Assembly: GCA_038524795.1 (NCBI GenBank)
Contig: JBCBIJ010000010.1
Span: 54,792 to 118,791 of the forward strand
From: CALBPI01 sp038524795
GTDB taxonomy: Bacteria; Pseudomonadota; Gammaproteobacteria; Steroidobacterales; Woeseiaceae
Direction of reading: 5' to 3'
DNA: 64,000 bases
Shown piece by piece: positions 38,419-46,522 of the stretch. Under the pieces are notes generated by a model. That model was not told the origin of the DNA. It saw only the letters and a program-made list of their open reading frames with translations, and made no database searches. Within the stretch, counting starts at the first letter, position 1; each line of letters begins with the position of its first letter. Position numbers and translations under genes: made by a program.

Positions 38419-39207
38419 ATGGCAAACGGCTACGACAACTACCTGGCGACGGCAATCGAAGCTGCGGAGCGCGCGGCCGGCGTCATTCGCAAAGGCTACA
38501 GTGACGGCTTCGATGTGCGCATCAAAGCCGACGCGACACCCGTGACCGACGTCGACGAAGCGGCCGAAACCGTGATTCGCGAGGTGCTGACAGACGCCTT
38601 CCCGGGGCATGCGATATACGGCGAGGAGCAGGGGCGCATCGGTGACGACGAAGAGTTCCTGTGGCTCGTCGATCCCATCGACGGTACCAAGGCATTCGTT
38701 CGCGGTTATCCCTTCTTTTCAACCCAGATCGCGCTCATGCACGAGGGCGATCTCGTGCTGGGTGTGTCGAGTGCGCCGCTCTACGGTGAGGTGGCCTGGG
38801 CCCGGCAGGATGGTGGTGCGTTCCTAAACGGCGAGCGCGTTCATGCCAGTGACGTTGACCGCCTTGAGTCGGCAGCGATCTCGCTGGGTAACGTACACAC
38901 GCTCGCAGGCGATGCGCGCTGGACCGATCTCGGACGCATTGTCGCGCGCTGCGGGCGTATTCGCGGCTACGGCGATTTCCTGCACTACCACCTGCTCGCC
39001 AGTGGCCGCATAGACGCGGTCATCGAGTCCGACGTCAACATCCTCGATATTGCGGCGCTCTCCGTCATTGTGACTGAGGCCGGTGGCGTGTTCACGGATA
39101 TCGACGGCGGCCGCCTGCGCCTCGATACGCGCTCCGTGCTGGCCGGAAACGCGGCAATCTATGAACGCATTTCGGCGCTCTTGCACCCGGTTGCGCCCAA
39201 CCGCTGA
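38419..39207 (+). CDS. Inositol monophosphatase family phosphatase, possibly histidinol-phosphatase (HisN-like)
   Basis: A 262-residue Mg2+-dependent phosphatase. It has the metal motifs of the IMPase superfamily: ATPVTDVDEAAE, AIYGEEQG (Glu), LWLVDPIDGTKAFVRGYPFF (Asp-Pro-Ile-Asp-Gly-Thr) and ESDVNILDIAALSVIVTEAGG (last metal Asp). The GTKAFVRGYP stretch is the version seen in HisN-type histidinol phosphatases rather than CysQ or SuhB, but this is family-pattern evidence only. The ATG MANGYDNYL fits the family start; the 90-codon longer frame runs back through the riboswitch region and is rejected. Convergent with the BtuD-like gene, 3 bases apart. Confidence 0.88.
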   Translation: MANGYDNYLATAIEAAERAAGVIRKGYSDGFDVRIKADATPVTDVDEAAETVIREVLTDAFPGHAIYGEEQGRIGDDEEFLWLVDPIDGTKAFVRGYPFFSTQIALMHEGDLVLGVSSAPLYGEVAWARQDGGAFLNGERVHASDVDRLESAAISLGNVHTLAGDARWTDLGRIVARCGRIRGYGDFLHYHLLASGRIDAVIESDVNILDIAALSVIVTEAGGVFTDIDGGRLRLDTRSVLAGNAAIYERISALLHPVAPNR

Positions 39208-39210
39208 GGC

Positions 39211-40017
39211 TTAGAGATTGCGGTCGGCGGCCAGCGGGTCGGCGACAAACAAGGCATGTCCTTCATGCTCGACACGCAACACAGTCACGCCATACAGCGC
39301 GCTGAGCTGGTCCGTGGTGAGCATTTCGTCAGCGGGCCCGAATGCCCAGTGACCATCTCCAAACAGCAGCAGCGCATGGCTCGCAAAGCGTGCCGTCAGG
39401 TTAACGTCGTGCAGACTCGAGACCACGGTGCCGCTGCTGGCGCTTCGCTGCGCCAGCAGCTCGGCGATGGTCAGCGCGTGCGCCGGATCCTGGTGCGACA
39501 AGGGTTCATCGAGCACGGTGATGGGGCAGTCCTGCACGAGCGCCTGGGCGATGGCCGCACGCTGGCGCTCGCCGCCCGATAGCGTTGTGATGTCGCGTTG
39601 CGCGAAAGGTCCAAGTCGCACCGCCTCGAGTGCTGCGGCGACCTTGGGCTGCGCCGCATCGGCAGCCGGCCACAGGCTGTCGCGATGCGGATAGCGCCCG
39701 AGCGCGACGTGCTCGGCCACATTCGCGGCGAACGCGTCATTCTGGCGTTGCGTGACGAGCGTGATGCGTTGTGCGAGCTCGCGGCGCGCGAGGCGCGGCA
39801 GCGCATCGCCGCACACGTCGATGGTCCCTGCGGCCGCCGTTCGCAATCCGCACAGAGTCTCGAGCGTCAGCGTTTTTCCCGCACCGTTGCGCCCTAACAC
39901 GGCCAGCCAGTCGCCGGCCGAGAGTGACAACGACAAATTGGCTACGAGCCGACAGGGTCCGGCGTCGACGGCCAGATCAGTGACGCGCAGTGTCGAGCTT
40001 GGGGATTCGTCAGCCAT
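39211..40017 (-). CDS. BtuD/FecE-type ABC transporter ATP-binding protein
   Basis: A 268-residue ATPase of the cobalamin/iron-chelate importer group. It shows Walker A LGRNGAGKT, Q-loop LVTQRQNDAFAANVAEHVALGRYPH, signature LSGGERQRAAIAQAL and Walker B ITVLDEPLSHQDP, then a switch His in SSLHDVNLTARF. The GRYPH block after the Q-loop is typical of this importer class. The ATG 40017 was preferred over a start 24 codons upstream. It lies directly behind the terminator of the upstream gene, so it needs its own promoter or read-through; a leader is very short. Partners would be the BtuF-like lipoprotein and the BtuC-like permease elsewhere in the window. Confidence 0.9.
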   Translation of the reverse strand: MADESPSSTLRVTDLAVDAGPCRLVANLSLSLSAGDWLAVLGRNGAGKTLTLETLCGLRTAAAGTIDVCGDALPRLARRELAQRITLVTQRQNDAFAANVAEHVALGRYPHRDSLWPAADAAQPKVAAALEAVRLGPFAQRDITTLSGGERQRAAIAQALVQDCPITVLDEPLSHQDPAHALTIAELLAQRSASSGTVVSSLHDVNLTARFASHALLLFGDGHWAFGPADEMLTTDQLSALYGVTVLRVEHEGHALFVADPLAADRNL

Positions 40018-40068
40018 CGGCGGCGAGCTTAGCAGTCGCAACCGGGTGTCGCGCGAAACGCGGCAGCC

Positions 40069-40098
40069 AGAAAAAAGAAACCCCGGCAATGCCGGGGT
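40069..40098 (-). terminator. Intrinsic terminator ahead of the BtuD-like gene
   Basis: The stem CCCCGGC / GCCGGGG with loop AAT (40081-40097) is followed on the minus strand by TTTCTTTTTT (the A-rich 40071-40080). It is a strong intrinsic terminator for minus-strand transcription coming from the WD40/amidohydrolase gene or from an unrecognised transcript in the gap. Confidence 0.88.
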
Positions 40099-40323
40099 GC
40101 TCAGTCACTTTCTTCTTGTTATTCGTGTGGTCTGCGTCTGCGTTGTTACCCGCCGTAGCGATTTCCGGGTTATTTAGTTCTACGCTCTCTTGTCGCCTCG
40201 GGATATGCGTCTCGGAGACAACTCCCCCCTGGCTATTATTTTTAACGTGCAGCGCGACCTTCGCTTGGGCACTTAGTAACTAGCAACGCTTGTGCCAGAA
40301 ACCAAAATAACAATCAGAGTCAG
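40099..40323. other. AT-richer intergenic stretch without a recognised gene
   Basis: Together with the terminator this makes a ~306-base gap between the WD40/amidohydrolase gene and the BtuD-like gene. It is clearly less GC-rich than its surroundings (for example TTATTTTTAACG around 40238-40250). One minus-strand frame is open across most of it and through the terminator, but it has no ATG, GTG or TTG start in the right place. I see no convincing promoter. It may be a long 3' untranslated region or an unrecognised small RNA that ends at the terminator. Confidence 0.5.
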
Positions 40324-42225
40324 CTAGTTACGGACCGCTTCAGAGGTAGTGGCCGCGCTTTCAGCGCCGTTTTGTAAAGAATTCCGACGCCGCGCAATGG
40401 ACTCCAGCAGGCTGGATACGGCGTGGAGCTGCCCCGCACGGACAACGGCGATGGGGTCGAGGAGGACTTTCGGGTCTTGCAGCGGATCACCGGGCACGAT
40501 GACCAGGTCGGCCACGCCACCCACGCGGATCTGGCCGAGGTCGGGGCGTCCCGCGGCGGTCGCCGCGTCGACCGTGATGCTCTTGAGCAGCCCGTCCATG
40601 GTTTCGCCGCGTGCATGTCGTGCGATGACATCGAGTGCAGGCGCCAGCGCGGCGGGCGGCGCCACGCCGGCGGGGTCGAGCATTACAGCCACGCGTGAGG
40701 CGCGCCAATCGACATCGCTCGTGGCCGAGACGCGATGGGCGTCGCGGACCCGCGCGCCTGAGAGCTGGAGCAGCGTGTTGACATCGGCATGCCGAGTGAG
40801 GTCTTCACTCAGCGCATCGGCATCGAGTGTCGTGACGCCGAATCGCAGATCGGGCAGCAACCGGTTGGCGATAACCTGCAGGCCAGCGTCTCGCGCATCG
40901 CGTATGGCCTGCATGCGCGCCGCGTGATTGGCGATGGCACGTACGTCGGAGAAGCCGACGGGTAGCTGTGTGGGCACCGGGGTCCCCGGGCGCTCGTCAG
41001 CGGTCTGCCGCGTCGTCACGGCGACCGCGGTGACCCCGGCGACGAGACGCGCCGTGTCGACGCTCGCCTGTTCGCGCAGCGCCGTGTCGATAAACCCCGG
41101 TAGCAATGTCGTTTCGGGGAATTCGAGCAGCAAGGTGTCGCCCCAGTCGCGCCGCGGCACGATGTCGGTCACGCGGCCCGCCTCGATGCGGACGTCGCGC
41201 CGCAGCAGGTTGCGGCCGCGCAATGGGTCGAAGATGCGGTCGGTCCGTATCACCAGCGGTGGGGTCGATTGGGACTCGGCGGCTTCCCGGGTCGGCGCTG
41301 GGCGCTCTTGGGAAGGTGCCGCTGGCTCTGCCACCGTGACAAACGCCGTGATCGGGATCTCTCGTGTGCGCGCGCCGGCGAGTTCACGTTCGAAGAGTCG
41401 GCCGTCGCGCGCGACAAGCAGGCGGTTGCGGTCGCGCCAGGCGACGGGTTCGTTCTCAAGATCGCCGGCACGAAGCAACGGCTTAACTGTGAATTCGGCA
41501 ACGGGCAACAGCAGCTCGAGCGCGCGCAGGCCGTCGGCGGTGTCGGTCTGGAAGACCAGTGACGGGCCACCCGGTCGAAGGCTCGGTGCACTCACGCGTC
41601 GATCGCGACTCGCCAGGCGTTGCAGCGTACCGTTGTTGTCGAGACGTACGATCGTGTGGCCGCGCGGGCCGTTACTCGCGAACACAATGCCTTGTCCATC
41701 GGCTTCCCAGACGGGATCGGTTTCGTCACCTTCAGCTGCGGTGACCTGCCAGGTGACGCCGTCGGAGCGCCGTATCGCCCAGAGGTCGTAATCCCGGGCG
41801 CGCAGTGAGCTGAACACGATCGTGTCGCCGTCGGGGTGCCAGTTGGCGCCACCGTGTTGCCCGGCTGCGGACACGAGCTCGAGTGCTGGCCCACCGTTGC
41901 GCGACAGTAACCAAAGACTGTGGTGGCCAATGCGATCCCCGCCCTCGGCGACCACGTACTGTCCGTCGGGAGACAGGCGTGGGCGATCAAGCACGAGCGT
42001 GGTTGGAGAAATCGCGGTGGCCAGTCCGCCGTCAAGCGGCATGCGCCAGATCTGCCCGAGTGCGCTGAAGACGATCGTGTCACTCGCGACGTGGACGTCG
42101 AAGGCCAGCGCGCTCACCTCGCTGATCATGAGCTCGGCGCCCGAGGTCGGTCTTGGCAGGAGTGCCGCCGCCGCGAGCGCGGCCGCGATCAGCGCGCTTC
42201 GCAACGGGTTAGTCAGCGCGGCCAA
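40324..42225 (-). CDS. WD40-like beta-propeller fused to a degenerate amidohydrolase domain
   Basis: An exported 633-residue protein with a signal peptide (SALIAAALAAAALLPRP). Residues about 30-300 are PD40/TolB-like propeller repeats: LSPDGQYVVAEGG, NWHPDGDTIVFSSLRARDYD, PVWEADGQGIVFASNGPRG, PSLRPGGPSLVF. Residues about 335-620 resemble the composite beta-sandwich and barrel of amidohydrolases: RTDRIFDPLRGRNLLRRDVRIEAGRVTDIV, then LPGFIDTA near 375 and GRPDLGQIRVGGVADLVIVPGDPL near the end. The metal-binding HxH that should follow LPGFID is missing (TALREQ instead) and the barrel is about 100 residues short, so peptidase or hydrolase activity is doubtful. It is the last gene of a minus-strand run (ggt, pdxH, CPXCG gene), overlapping the CPXCG gene by 17 bases. 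Confidence 0.85.
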   Translation of the reverse strand: MAALTNPLRSALIAAALAAAALLPRPTSGAELMISEVSALAFDVHVASDTIVFSALGQIWRMPLDGGLATAISPTTLVLDRPRLSPDGQYVVAEGGDRIGHHSLWLLSRNGGPALELVSAAGQHGGANWHPDGDTIVFSSLRARDYDLWAIRRSDGVTWQVTAAEGDETDPVWEADGQGIVFASNGPRGHTIVRLDNNGTLQRLASRDRRVSAPSLRPGGPSLVFQTDTADGLRALELLLPVAEFTVKPLLRAGDLENEPVAWRDRNRLLVARDGRLFERELAGARTREIPITAFVTVAEPAAPSQERPAPTREAAESQSTPPLVIRTDRIFDPLRGRNLLRRDVRIEAGRVTDIVPRRDWGDTLLLEFPETTLLPGFIDTALREQASVDTARLVAGVTAVAVTTRQTADERPGTPVPTQLPVGFSDVRAIANHAARMQAIRDARDAGLQVIANRLLPDLRFGVTTLDADALSEDLTRHADVNTLLQLSGARVRDAHRVSATSDVDWRASRVAVMLDPAGVAPPAALAPALDVIARHARGETMDGLLKSITVDAATAAGRPDLGQIRVGGVADLVIVPGDPLQDPKVLLDPIAVVRAGQLHAVSSLLESIARRRNSLQNGAESAATTSEAVRN

Positions 42226-42400
42226 TGTCGATACCGGCCAGCATGTCGCCGGCGACCTCGAATCGAATCTGGATGGGCTGGCAGCACACCTGACAGTCCT
42301 CGATGTAGTCCTGCCCGCCCGCGGACAGATCGAGCACGATTTCGTTCGGCTCGCCGCAGAACGGGCAGTTGATGCTGCGAACCTGCAACGGGTCGTTCAC
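42209..42400 (-). CDS. CPXCG motif-containing cysteine-rich protein
   Basis: A 63-residue zinc-ribbon-like protein. Two cysteine pairs are visible: CPFCGE near residue 12 and DCQVCCQPIQIRF near residue 36; the CPFCG...CxxC(C) pattern is that of the CPXCG family of small proteobacterial proteins. Function unknown. The start overlaps the pdxH stop by 4 bases (ATGA), and the end overlaps the next gene by 17, so all are translationally linked. Confidence 0.92.
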   Translation of the reverse strand: MNDPLQVRSINCPFCGEPNEIVLDLSAGGQDYIEDCQVCCQPIQIRFEVAGDMLAGIDIGRAD

Positions 42401-43047
42401 GGCTGCAGGCGCGATCCCTGCCAGGCCCCGGCCTTAACCGTGTCACCCGATACGGTCAGTTCACGTTCGAAGCGGGCGCGGTCGTGCACGCGACCGGCAC
42501 CCTCAACCCAGAGCTCGCAGGCTCGCGCCCAGACGCGGTAACCACCCCAGTGCGGCGGCCGCGCCACGCTGTCGTCACCGTGCTCAGCCGTGGCGGCCTC
42601 GAAGCGCGCGAGCATCGCGTCGCGACTGTCGATAGGCTGGCTCTGTGCGCTGGCCCAGGCGCCCAACTGGCTCTTGCGCGGGCGGCTCGCGAAGTACGCA
42701 TCGCTCTGCTCGGCGGGGGCGCGCAGCGCGAGGCCTTCGATACGCACCTGGCGGCTCTGGTGGTCCCAGTGGAACACGAGGGCCACTTCGGGGTACGCGT
42801 CGATGACCCGCCCCTTTGCGGACTCATAGTTTGTGTAGAAATCGACGATCCCGGCTTCGGCATCAAAGCCCTTGCACAACACGATGCGTGCGGCGGGCCG
42901 TCCGGCCTCGCTTGTGGCCAGCGTCATGGCATTGGGGTTGGGCACGAAGTCGGCGTCACGTGCGTCCTGCAGCCACGCGTTGACGAGATGCATGGGGTTG
43001 CCGGGCAACGTGTCGGGCAGAAAGTCTGCGGCGATTCTTTCGGGCAA
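42397..43047 (-). CDS. pdxH: Pyridoxine/pyridoxamine 5'-phosphate oxidase
   Basis: PdxH is the FMN enzyme making pyridoxal 5'-phosphate. The 216-residue protein has WLQDARDADFVPNPNAMTLAT, FDAEAGIVDFYTNYESAKGR (FMN phosphate contact), VFHWDHQSRQVRIEG, RPRKSQLGAWASAQSQPID and PHWGGYRVWARACELW with VHDRARFERE near the end, all family blocks. The frame extends to 43134, but a TTG at 43047 (LPERIAADF) gives the usual length and clears the ggt stop at 43106; an internal ATG at 42993 would truncate it. A TTG start is my best choice, not certain. Confidence 0.93.
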   Translation of the reverse strand: MPERIAADFLPDTLPGNPMHLVNAWLQDARDADFVPNPNAMTLATSEAGRPAARIVLCKGFDAEAGIVDFYTNYESAKGRVIDAYPEVALVFHWDHQSRQVRIEGLALRAPAEQSDAYFASRPRKSQLGAWASAQSQPIDSRDAMLARFEAATAEHGDDSVARPPHWGGYRVWARACELWVEGAGRVHDRARFERELTVSGDTVKAGAWQGSRLQP

Positions 43048-43105
43048 GGTCGCGGTCCTGCGGTGTCGAGGGCGTGCGAGTATCGCACAGCGTCGTGGGA
43101 GGGCG

Positions 43106-44638
43106 TCAGTCGGTGCCGGTGACGACGGTCGCACCGGTGCGACGCGGATCGGCTGCTGCCGTCAGCGTATCGCCAGCCGCATCAAACAGCGTGCCGCCCG
43201 CGCCGCCGAAATACATACTGGGCGCGTCGAACGCTTGTTGCGCTTCAATATCACTGACCCCATCAAGCGCCCCAGGTTCGGTAAACAGCCGTTCCGGAAA
43301 GCGCGACTCGCGGGTCTCGCGTGTGAGACCGGCCTCGACGTGAAAGCGGGGTGCGTCAATGGCCTGTTGCAAGGGTTCGTTCTCAAGTACGAAGCGTGTC
43401 AGGACTTGCGCGAGTGCGCTGGTAATGCGGTCGGCACCCGGCGAGCCAATGGCCAGCGCGTCGCCGCCGCGTCGCGCCGCCGTGGGCGCCATGTTCGACG
43501 GCAGGCGGCTGCCGGGCGGTCCGGCGTCGAGGCCACGGCGGTTGAGTTCGAGCTCACCCAGACAATTGTTGAGCCAGAGCCCCGTGCCGGCCGGCATCTC
43601 ACCGCTGCCGTAACCCGATGACGCCGTGACGGCGCAGGCCAGGCCATTGCTGTCCACGGCCGACGTGTGCACCGTATTGGCGCTGCCCCGCACGGCGGTG
43701 CGCAGGCCGTCCGTCCGGGCCTGGTCGATCAGCGCCTGGCAGGCGGGCTCGAGCGCATCGGCAAAGTCCAGTGCACCGCGTCGGTACTGCAGCGCCGTAC
43801 GCAAGGCGTTGAGCAGCGGCGTGCCGTTAGCGGTCGCAAGCAACAAGGCACCGAGCATCGTGCCGCCAATCGCGGGCGGGGGATTGAGCGCAATCTGCCA
43901 GTCGCCGAGCTCGACCTGGAGGGACGGTCGCAAGACCGCTTCAAAACGCGCCATGTCTTCGCGGGTCAGAACACCGCCGCCTGCTGCCACATGGTCGACG
44001 ATGGTGCGGGCGAGCTCACCCTCGTAGAACTCGCGTGCGCCATTGTCGGCGATCGCCTGAAGGCTGTCCGCGAGGCCGGGCAGATGAACGATGCCACCGG
44101 CCGGCAGCAGCGTCTCGCCGTCGGGGTGCAGCGCGCGCAGCGACACCGGGTCGCGGCCAAATACGGACTTGCCCGAGTACTGCAGGTAGTAGTGGCAGGC
44201 CTGTGACAACGGGAAGCCGTCGCGCGCTGCCGCGATGCTCGGTTCGAGCACGGCTGCAAGCCCCAGCGTGCCGTAGCGATCCATGACGGTATCCACGGCG
44301 GCCAACGTTCCGGGCACGGCGACACTCGCAGGACCAATCGTCGTTGTGATGCCGCCGCCGTAAGCCATCGTGACGTCGAGTGCCGCGTTGTCGCGGGCCT
44401 GTCGGTCGGTACCAAGGCCCGGCACCGTCACGTAGCCATCGCAGGTCACGGGTGCCTCGCCGGGCGCCCAGACGGTAATGAATGCGCCGCCGGCCAGTGC
44501 GCACACGCCGGGCTCCGTGTTCATCGTGACCAGTGCCGCAGTGAGCGCTGCGTCGACGGCGTTGCCGCCGCGGTCGATGACGTCGCGCGCGCCGTCGGCG
44601 GCAAGCGATGAGGTGGTGGCGATGGCGACTCGAGGCAT
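43106..44638 (-). CDS. Gamma-glutamyltransferase family protein without signal peptide
   Basis: A 510-residue Ntn-hydrolase of the gamma-glutamyltranspeptidase family, which cleaves itself into two subunits. The early part has GGNAVDAALTAALVTMNTEPGVCALAGGAF; the nucleophile Thr begins the small subunit at NTVHTSAVDSNGLACAVT (about residue 323), and GYGSGEMPAGTGLWLNNCLGE and PSNMAPTAARRGGDAL follow, all typical. Unlike periplasmic GGTs it starts directly in the catalytic domain with no signal sequence, so it is probably cytoplasmic or a related amidohydrolase. Substrate is unknown. It heads the minus-strand run with pdxH. Confidence 0.9.
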   Translation of the reverse strand: MPRVAIATTSSLAADGARDVIDRGGNAVDAALTAALVTMNTEPGVCALAGGAFITVWAPGEAPVTCDGYVTVPGLGTDRQARDNAALDVTMAYGGGITTTIGPASVAVPGTLAAVDTVMDRYGTLGLAAVLEPSIAAARDGFPLSQACHYYLQYSGKSVFGRDPVSLRALHPDGETLLPAGGIVHLPGLADSLQAIADNGAREFYEGELARTIVDHVAAGGGVLTREDMARFEAVLRPSLQVELGDWQIALNPPPAIGGTMLGALLLATANGTPLLNALRTALQYRRGALDFADALEPACQALIDQARTDGLRTAVRGSANTVHTSAVDSNGLACAVTASSGYGSGEMPAGTGLWLNNCLGELELNRRGLDAGPPGSRLPSNMAPTAARRGGDALAIGSPGADRITSALAQVLTRFVLENEPLQQAIDAPRFHVEAGLTRETRESRFPERLFTEPGALDGVSDIEAQQAFDAPSMYFGGAGGTLFDAAGDTLTAAADPRRTGATVVTGTD

Positions 44639-44786
44639 GGTGTTCGGGCTCCGTGGACGGGCGATGCTCGCATGCGCAAGGCGGGTGCGCCAGCCCGCGC
44701 TTATGGCAAATGACTGATTCAGCCGGGGTTCAGCGCCTCGCTTGCAGACTGCGAACCGTGAACCGTCAAAACAGAGGAGTCACGCC

Positions 44787-45251
44787 ATGAACAAATTGAT
44801 TGCCACACTCGCCACCGCGGTATTGATCGGCTCGCTGCCGTCTCTCGCTCTGGCCCATGGCCCCGCGCACCGTGACGGCCACAGAGTTTCCGAACGCGAC
44901 TACCGTGATGACGTTCGTGCGGAAAGACGCGCCGACCGGCGTGCGGAGCGTCGCGCCGACCGCCGCGCCGTTCGCCGTGCGGATTTGAGAGCGGAACGTC
45001 GCGCGCACCGCCGTGCGCACCGACTCGGGCATCCGCACGTGCACCGTCATCACTGGCAGCACGATCGTCGTGCGCACAGAAAGCAGCACCGCAAGTGGCG
45101 CCGTCAGTTCCGTGTGCACTACGACCCGCGCGGCTACCGCTACCGGCATGGGCGTCGTTACCATCGCGGTGACATCATTTACTACGCCGACCTCGAGGAT
45201 GTGCTGCTCGGCGCCGTTGCCTACGGCATCGTCCGCGAAGCCCTCGACTAG
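44787..45251 (+). CDS. Secreted Arg/His-rich repeat protein
   Basis: A 154-residue protein with a clear signal peptide (KLIATLATAVLIGSLPSLAL, cleavage near ALA/HG) and an extremely basic mature part. About residues 45-78 are tetrapeptide-like units RAERRADRRAERRADRRA and variants, then a His-rich tract (HPHVHRHHWQHDRRAHRK), then RVHYDPRGYRYRHGRRYH and a more ordinary C-terminus (DIIYYADLEDVLLGAVAYGIV). I do not recognise the family; the tail faintly recalls small periplasmic metal-related proteins but this is not strong. The ATG follows GAGGAG 9 bases upstream. It stands alone and is divergent from ggt, with a hairpin after it. Its segment 45090-45161 reappears inverted at the window end. Confidence 0.75.
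   Translation: MNKLIATLATAVLIGSLPSLALAHGPAHRDGHRVSERDYRDDVRAERRADRRAERRADRRAVRRADLRAERRAHRRAHRLGHPHVHRHHWQHDRRAHRKQHRKWRRQFRVHYDPRGYRYRHGRRYHRGDIIYYADLEDVLLGAVAYGIVREALD
45090..45161 (+). repeat. Copy A of a 72-bp inverted match with the window end
   Basis: These 72 bases inside the Arg/His-rich gene are identical to the reverse complement of 63929-64000. I consider this copy the genuine one because it lies in an intact reading frame. Confidence 0.95.
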
Positions 45252-45259
45252 GGATCCCG

Positions 45260-45287
45260 ACCGCCGTCGGCTTTGGCCGGCGGCGGT
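45260..45287 (+). terminator. Possible terminator hairpin after the Arg/His-rich gene
   Basis: A 12-bp GC-rich imperfect hairpin (ACCGCCGTCGGC, short loop, GCCGGCGGCGGT) begins 8 bases after the stop codon. It is not followed by a T-run, so termination would be weak or Rho-assisted. Confidence 0.45.
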
Positions 45288-45409
45288 TGTCCCCGAACGA
45301 CAAACGGCCCGGTTTATGAGACGCTTGGGCGCAGGCAAAACAAGGCAAAACCCTTGTCACGAACCGGCACCGGTGCTCCAACCGCCCGCGCTTGCGGCCC
45401 GCACCGATC

Positions 45410-46498
45410 ATGAGCGAGAGCACGGCTGATCTTCGCAAGCTGCGCCAGCAGATGCGGCTGATGAAGGAGGAGGCGCGACTCAACGAGAGCCTGCTGCGCA
45501 AGTCGCAGCAGCGCGAGCTCGATATTCTCACCGCCGGTAATCTGCGCGAGTTGTTCAAGCGGCTGACGCGCGGCCTCGCCGACAGCTTCGCCGTAGACCA
45601 GGTCACGCTCGTGCTTTGCGATCCCGATCACGAGATTCGCCACCTGCTCATTGCGGAAGGCGGCTCTGGCAAGACGGCACCCAGCGACGTCAAATTCTTC
45701 GATGCACTTACCGGTGTGGCGCCGCAGTACGCGAGCCTGCACCGGCCCTGGCTTGGCGCGTATCGAACCGCTGACCACCAACTTGTGTTCGGTCGCGACC
45801 CTTACGCGAGCATCGCCATGATCGGCCTGCGCCGTCAGGACAAACTGATTGGCAGCCTGAATCTCGCAAGCCGCGACCCGGATCGTTACCGGCGCGGACT
45901 CGCCAGCGATTTCCTTGCACACCTCGGCGTGATCGCGTCGTTTGCGTTGGAGAACACGGTCAACCGCGCGCGCTTGCTGCGTAGCGGCTTTACAGATGTG
46001 CTCACAGGCTGGCACAACCGACGCTATCTGCAGCTGCGTCTTGCCGAAGAGCTGTCGCGCGCCCGTCGTGAGAAGACCTCGCTGTCTTGCCTGTTTCTGG
46101 ACCTCGACCACTTCAAGCGCGTCAACGACGAGCACGGCCACCACGCTGGCGACATCGTACTGGCCGAGTGCGCCCACCGGATTGACGCCGAGGTGCGCTC
46201 GAGCGATGTCGCGGCGCGTTATGGTGGCGAGGAGTTTGTGATCCTGCTGCCGGCGACCGAAGTCGACGACGCGATGTCGCTCGCCGAGCGGATTCGTGAG
46301 GCCGTGTCGGCGACACCGATTGCATTGCCGGACGACGAACCTCTGCAGGTCACCGTCTCGATCGGTGTCGCAGGACTGCGCCCGACCAATGAAGAAGGCG
46401 ACAACAAATCGGTTGGCGAACGCCTGCTCAAGATGGCGGACCTTGCCATGTACTCGGCAAAATCGAGCGGTCGAGATCGCGTCGCGCGGGCCGAGTGA
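45410..46498 (+). CDS. DUF484/GAF-like sensor with GGDEF diguanylate cyclase domain
   Basis: A 362-residue cytoplasmic protein that should make cyclic di-GMP. Residues 1-55 are a coiled coil (LRKLRQQMRLMKEEARL); residues about 60-190 look like a DUF484 GAF-type sensory domain, including SIAMIGLRRQDKLIGSLNLASRD; residues about 200-360 are the GGDEF domain with LTGWHNRRYLQLRLAEEL, CLFLDLDHFKRVNDEHGH and the catalytic RYGGEEFVIL. The allosteric I-site RSSD precedes the GGEEF by the normal spacing. The ATG MSESTADL was chosen over one 6 codons earlier. It sits immediately before the Fur-controlled iron operon; a functional link is only positional. Confidence 0.92.
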   Translation: MSESTADLRKLRQQMRLMKEEARLNESLLRKSQQRELDILTAGNLRELFKRLTRGLADSFAVDQVTLVLCDPDHEIRHLLIAEGGSGKTAPSDVKFFDALTGVAPQYASLHRPWLGAYRTADHQLVFGRDPYASIAMIGLRRQDKLIGSLNLASRDPDRYRRGLASDFLAHLGVIASFALENTVNRARLLRSGFTDVLTGWHNRRYLQLRLAEELSRARREKTSLSCLFLDLDHFKRVNDEHGHHAGDIVLAECAHRIDAEVRSSDVAARYGGEEFVILLPATEVDDAMSLAERIREAVSATPIALPDDEPLQVTVSIGVAGLRPTNEEGDNKSVGERLLKMADLAMYSAKSSGRDRVARAE

Positions 46499-46522
46499 GC
46501 TTGACCGGCGCCGCCAGGCCCG

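Noticed and set aside
40018..40250. An open minus-strand frame in the gap before the BtuD-like gene, continuing through the terminator.
   Set aside because: No ATG, GTG or TTG start is placed to begin it, and it crosses a strong intrinsic terminator; probably chance.
42398..43134. Longest-frame start of pdxH at 43134.
   Set aside because: It would overlap the ggt stop by 29 bases and add residues unlike the family; TTG 43047 gives the usual length.
44742..44786. Fifteen additional N-terminal codons of the Arg/His-rich protein.
   Set aside because: The GAGGAG ribosome-binding site and the signal peptide begin at the ATG 44787; the extension would destroy the signal peptide position.
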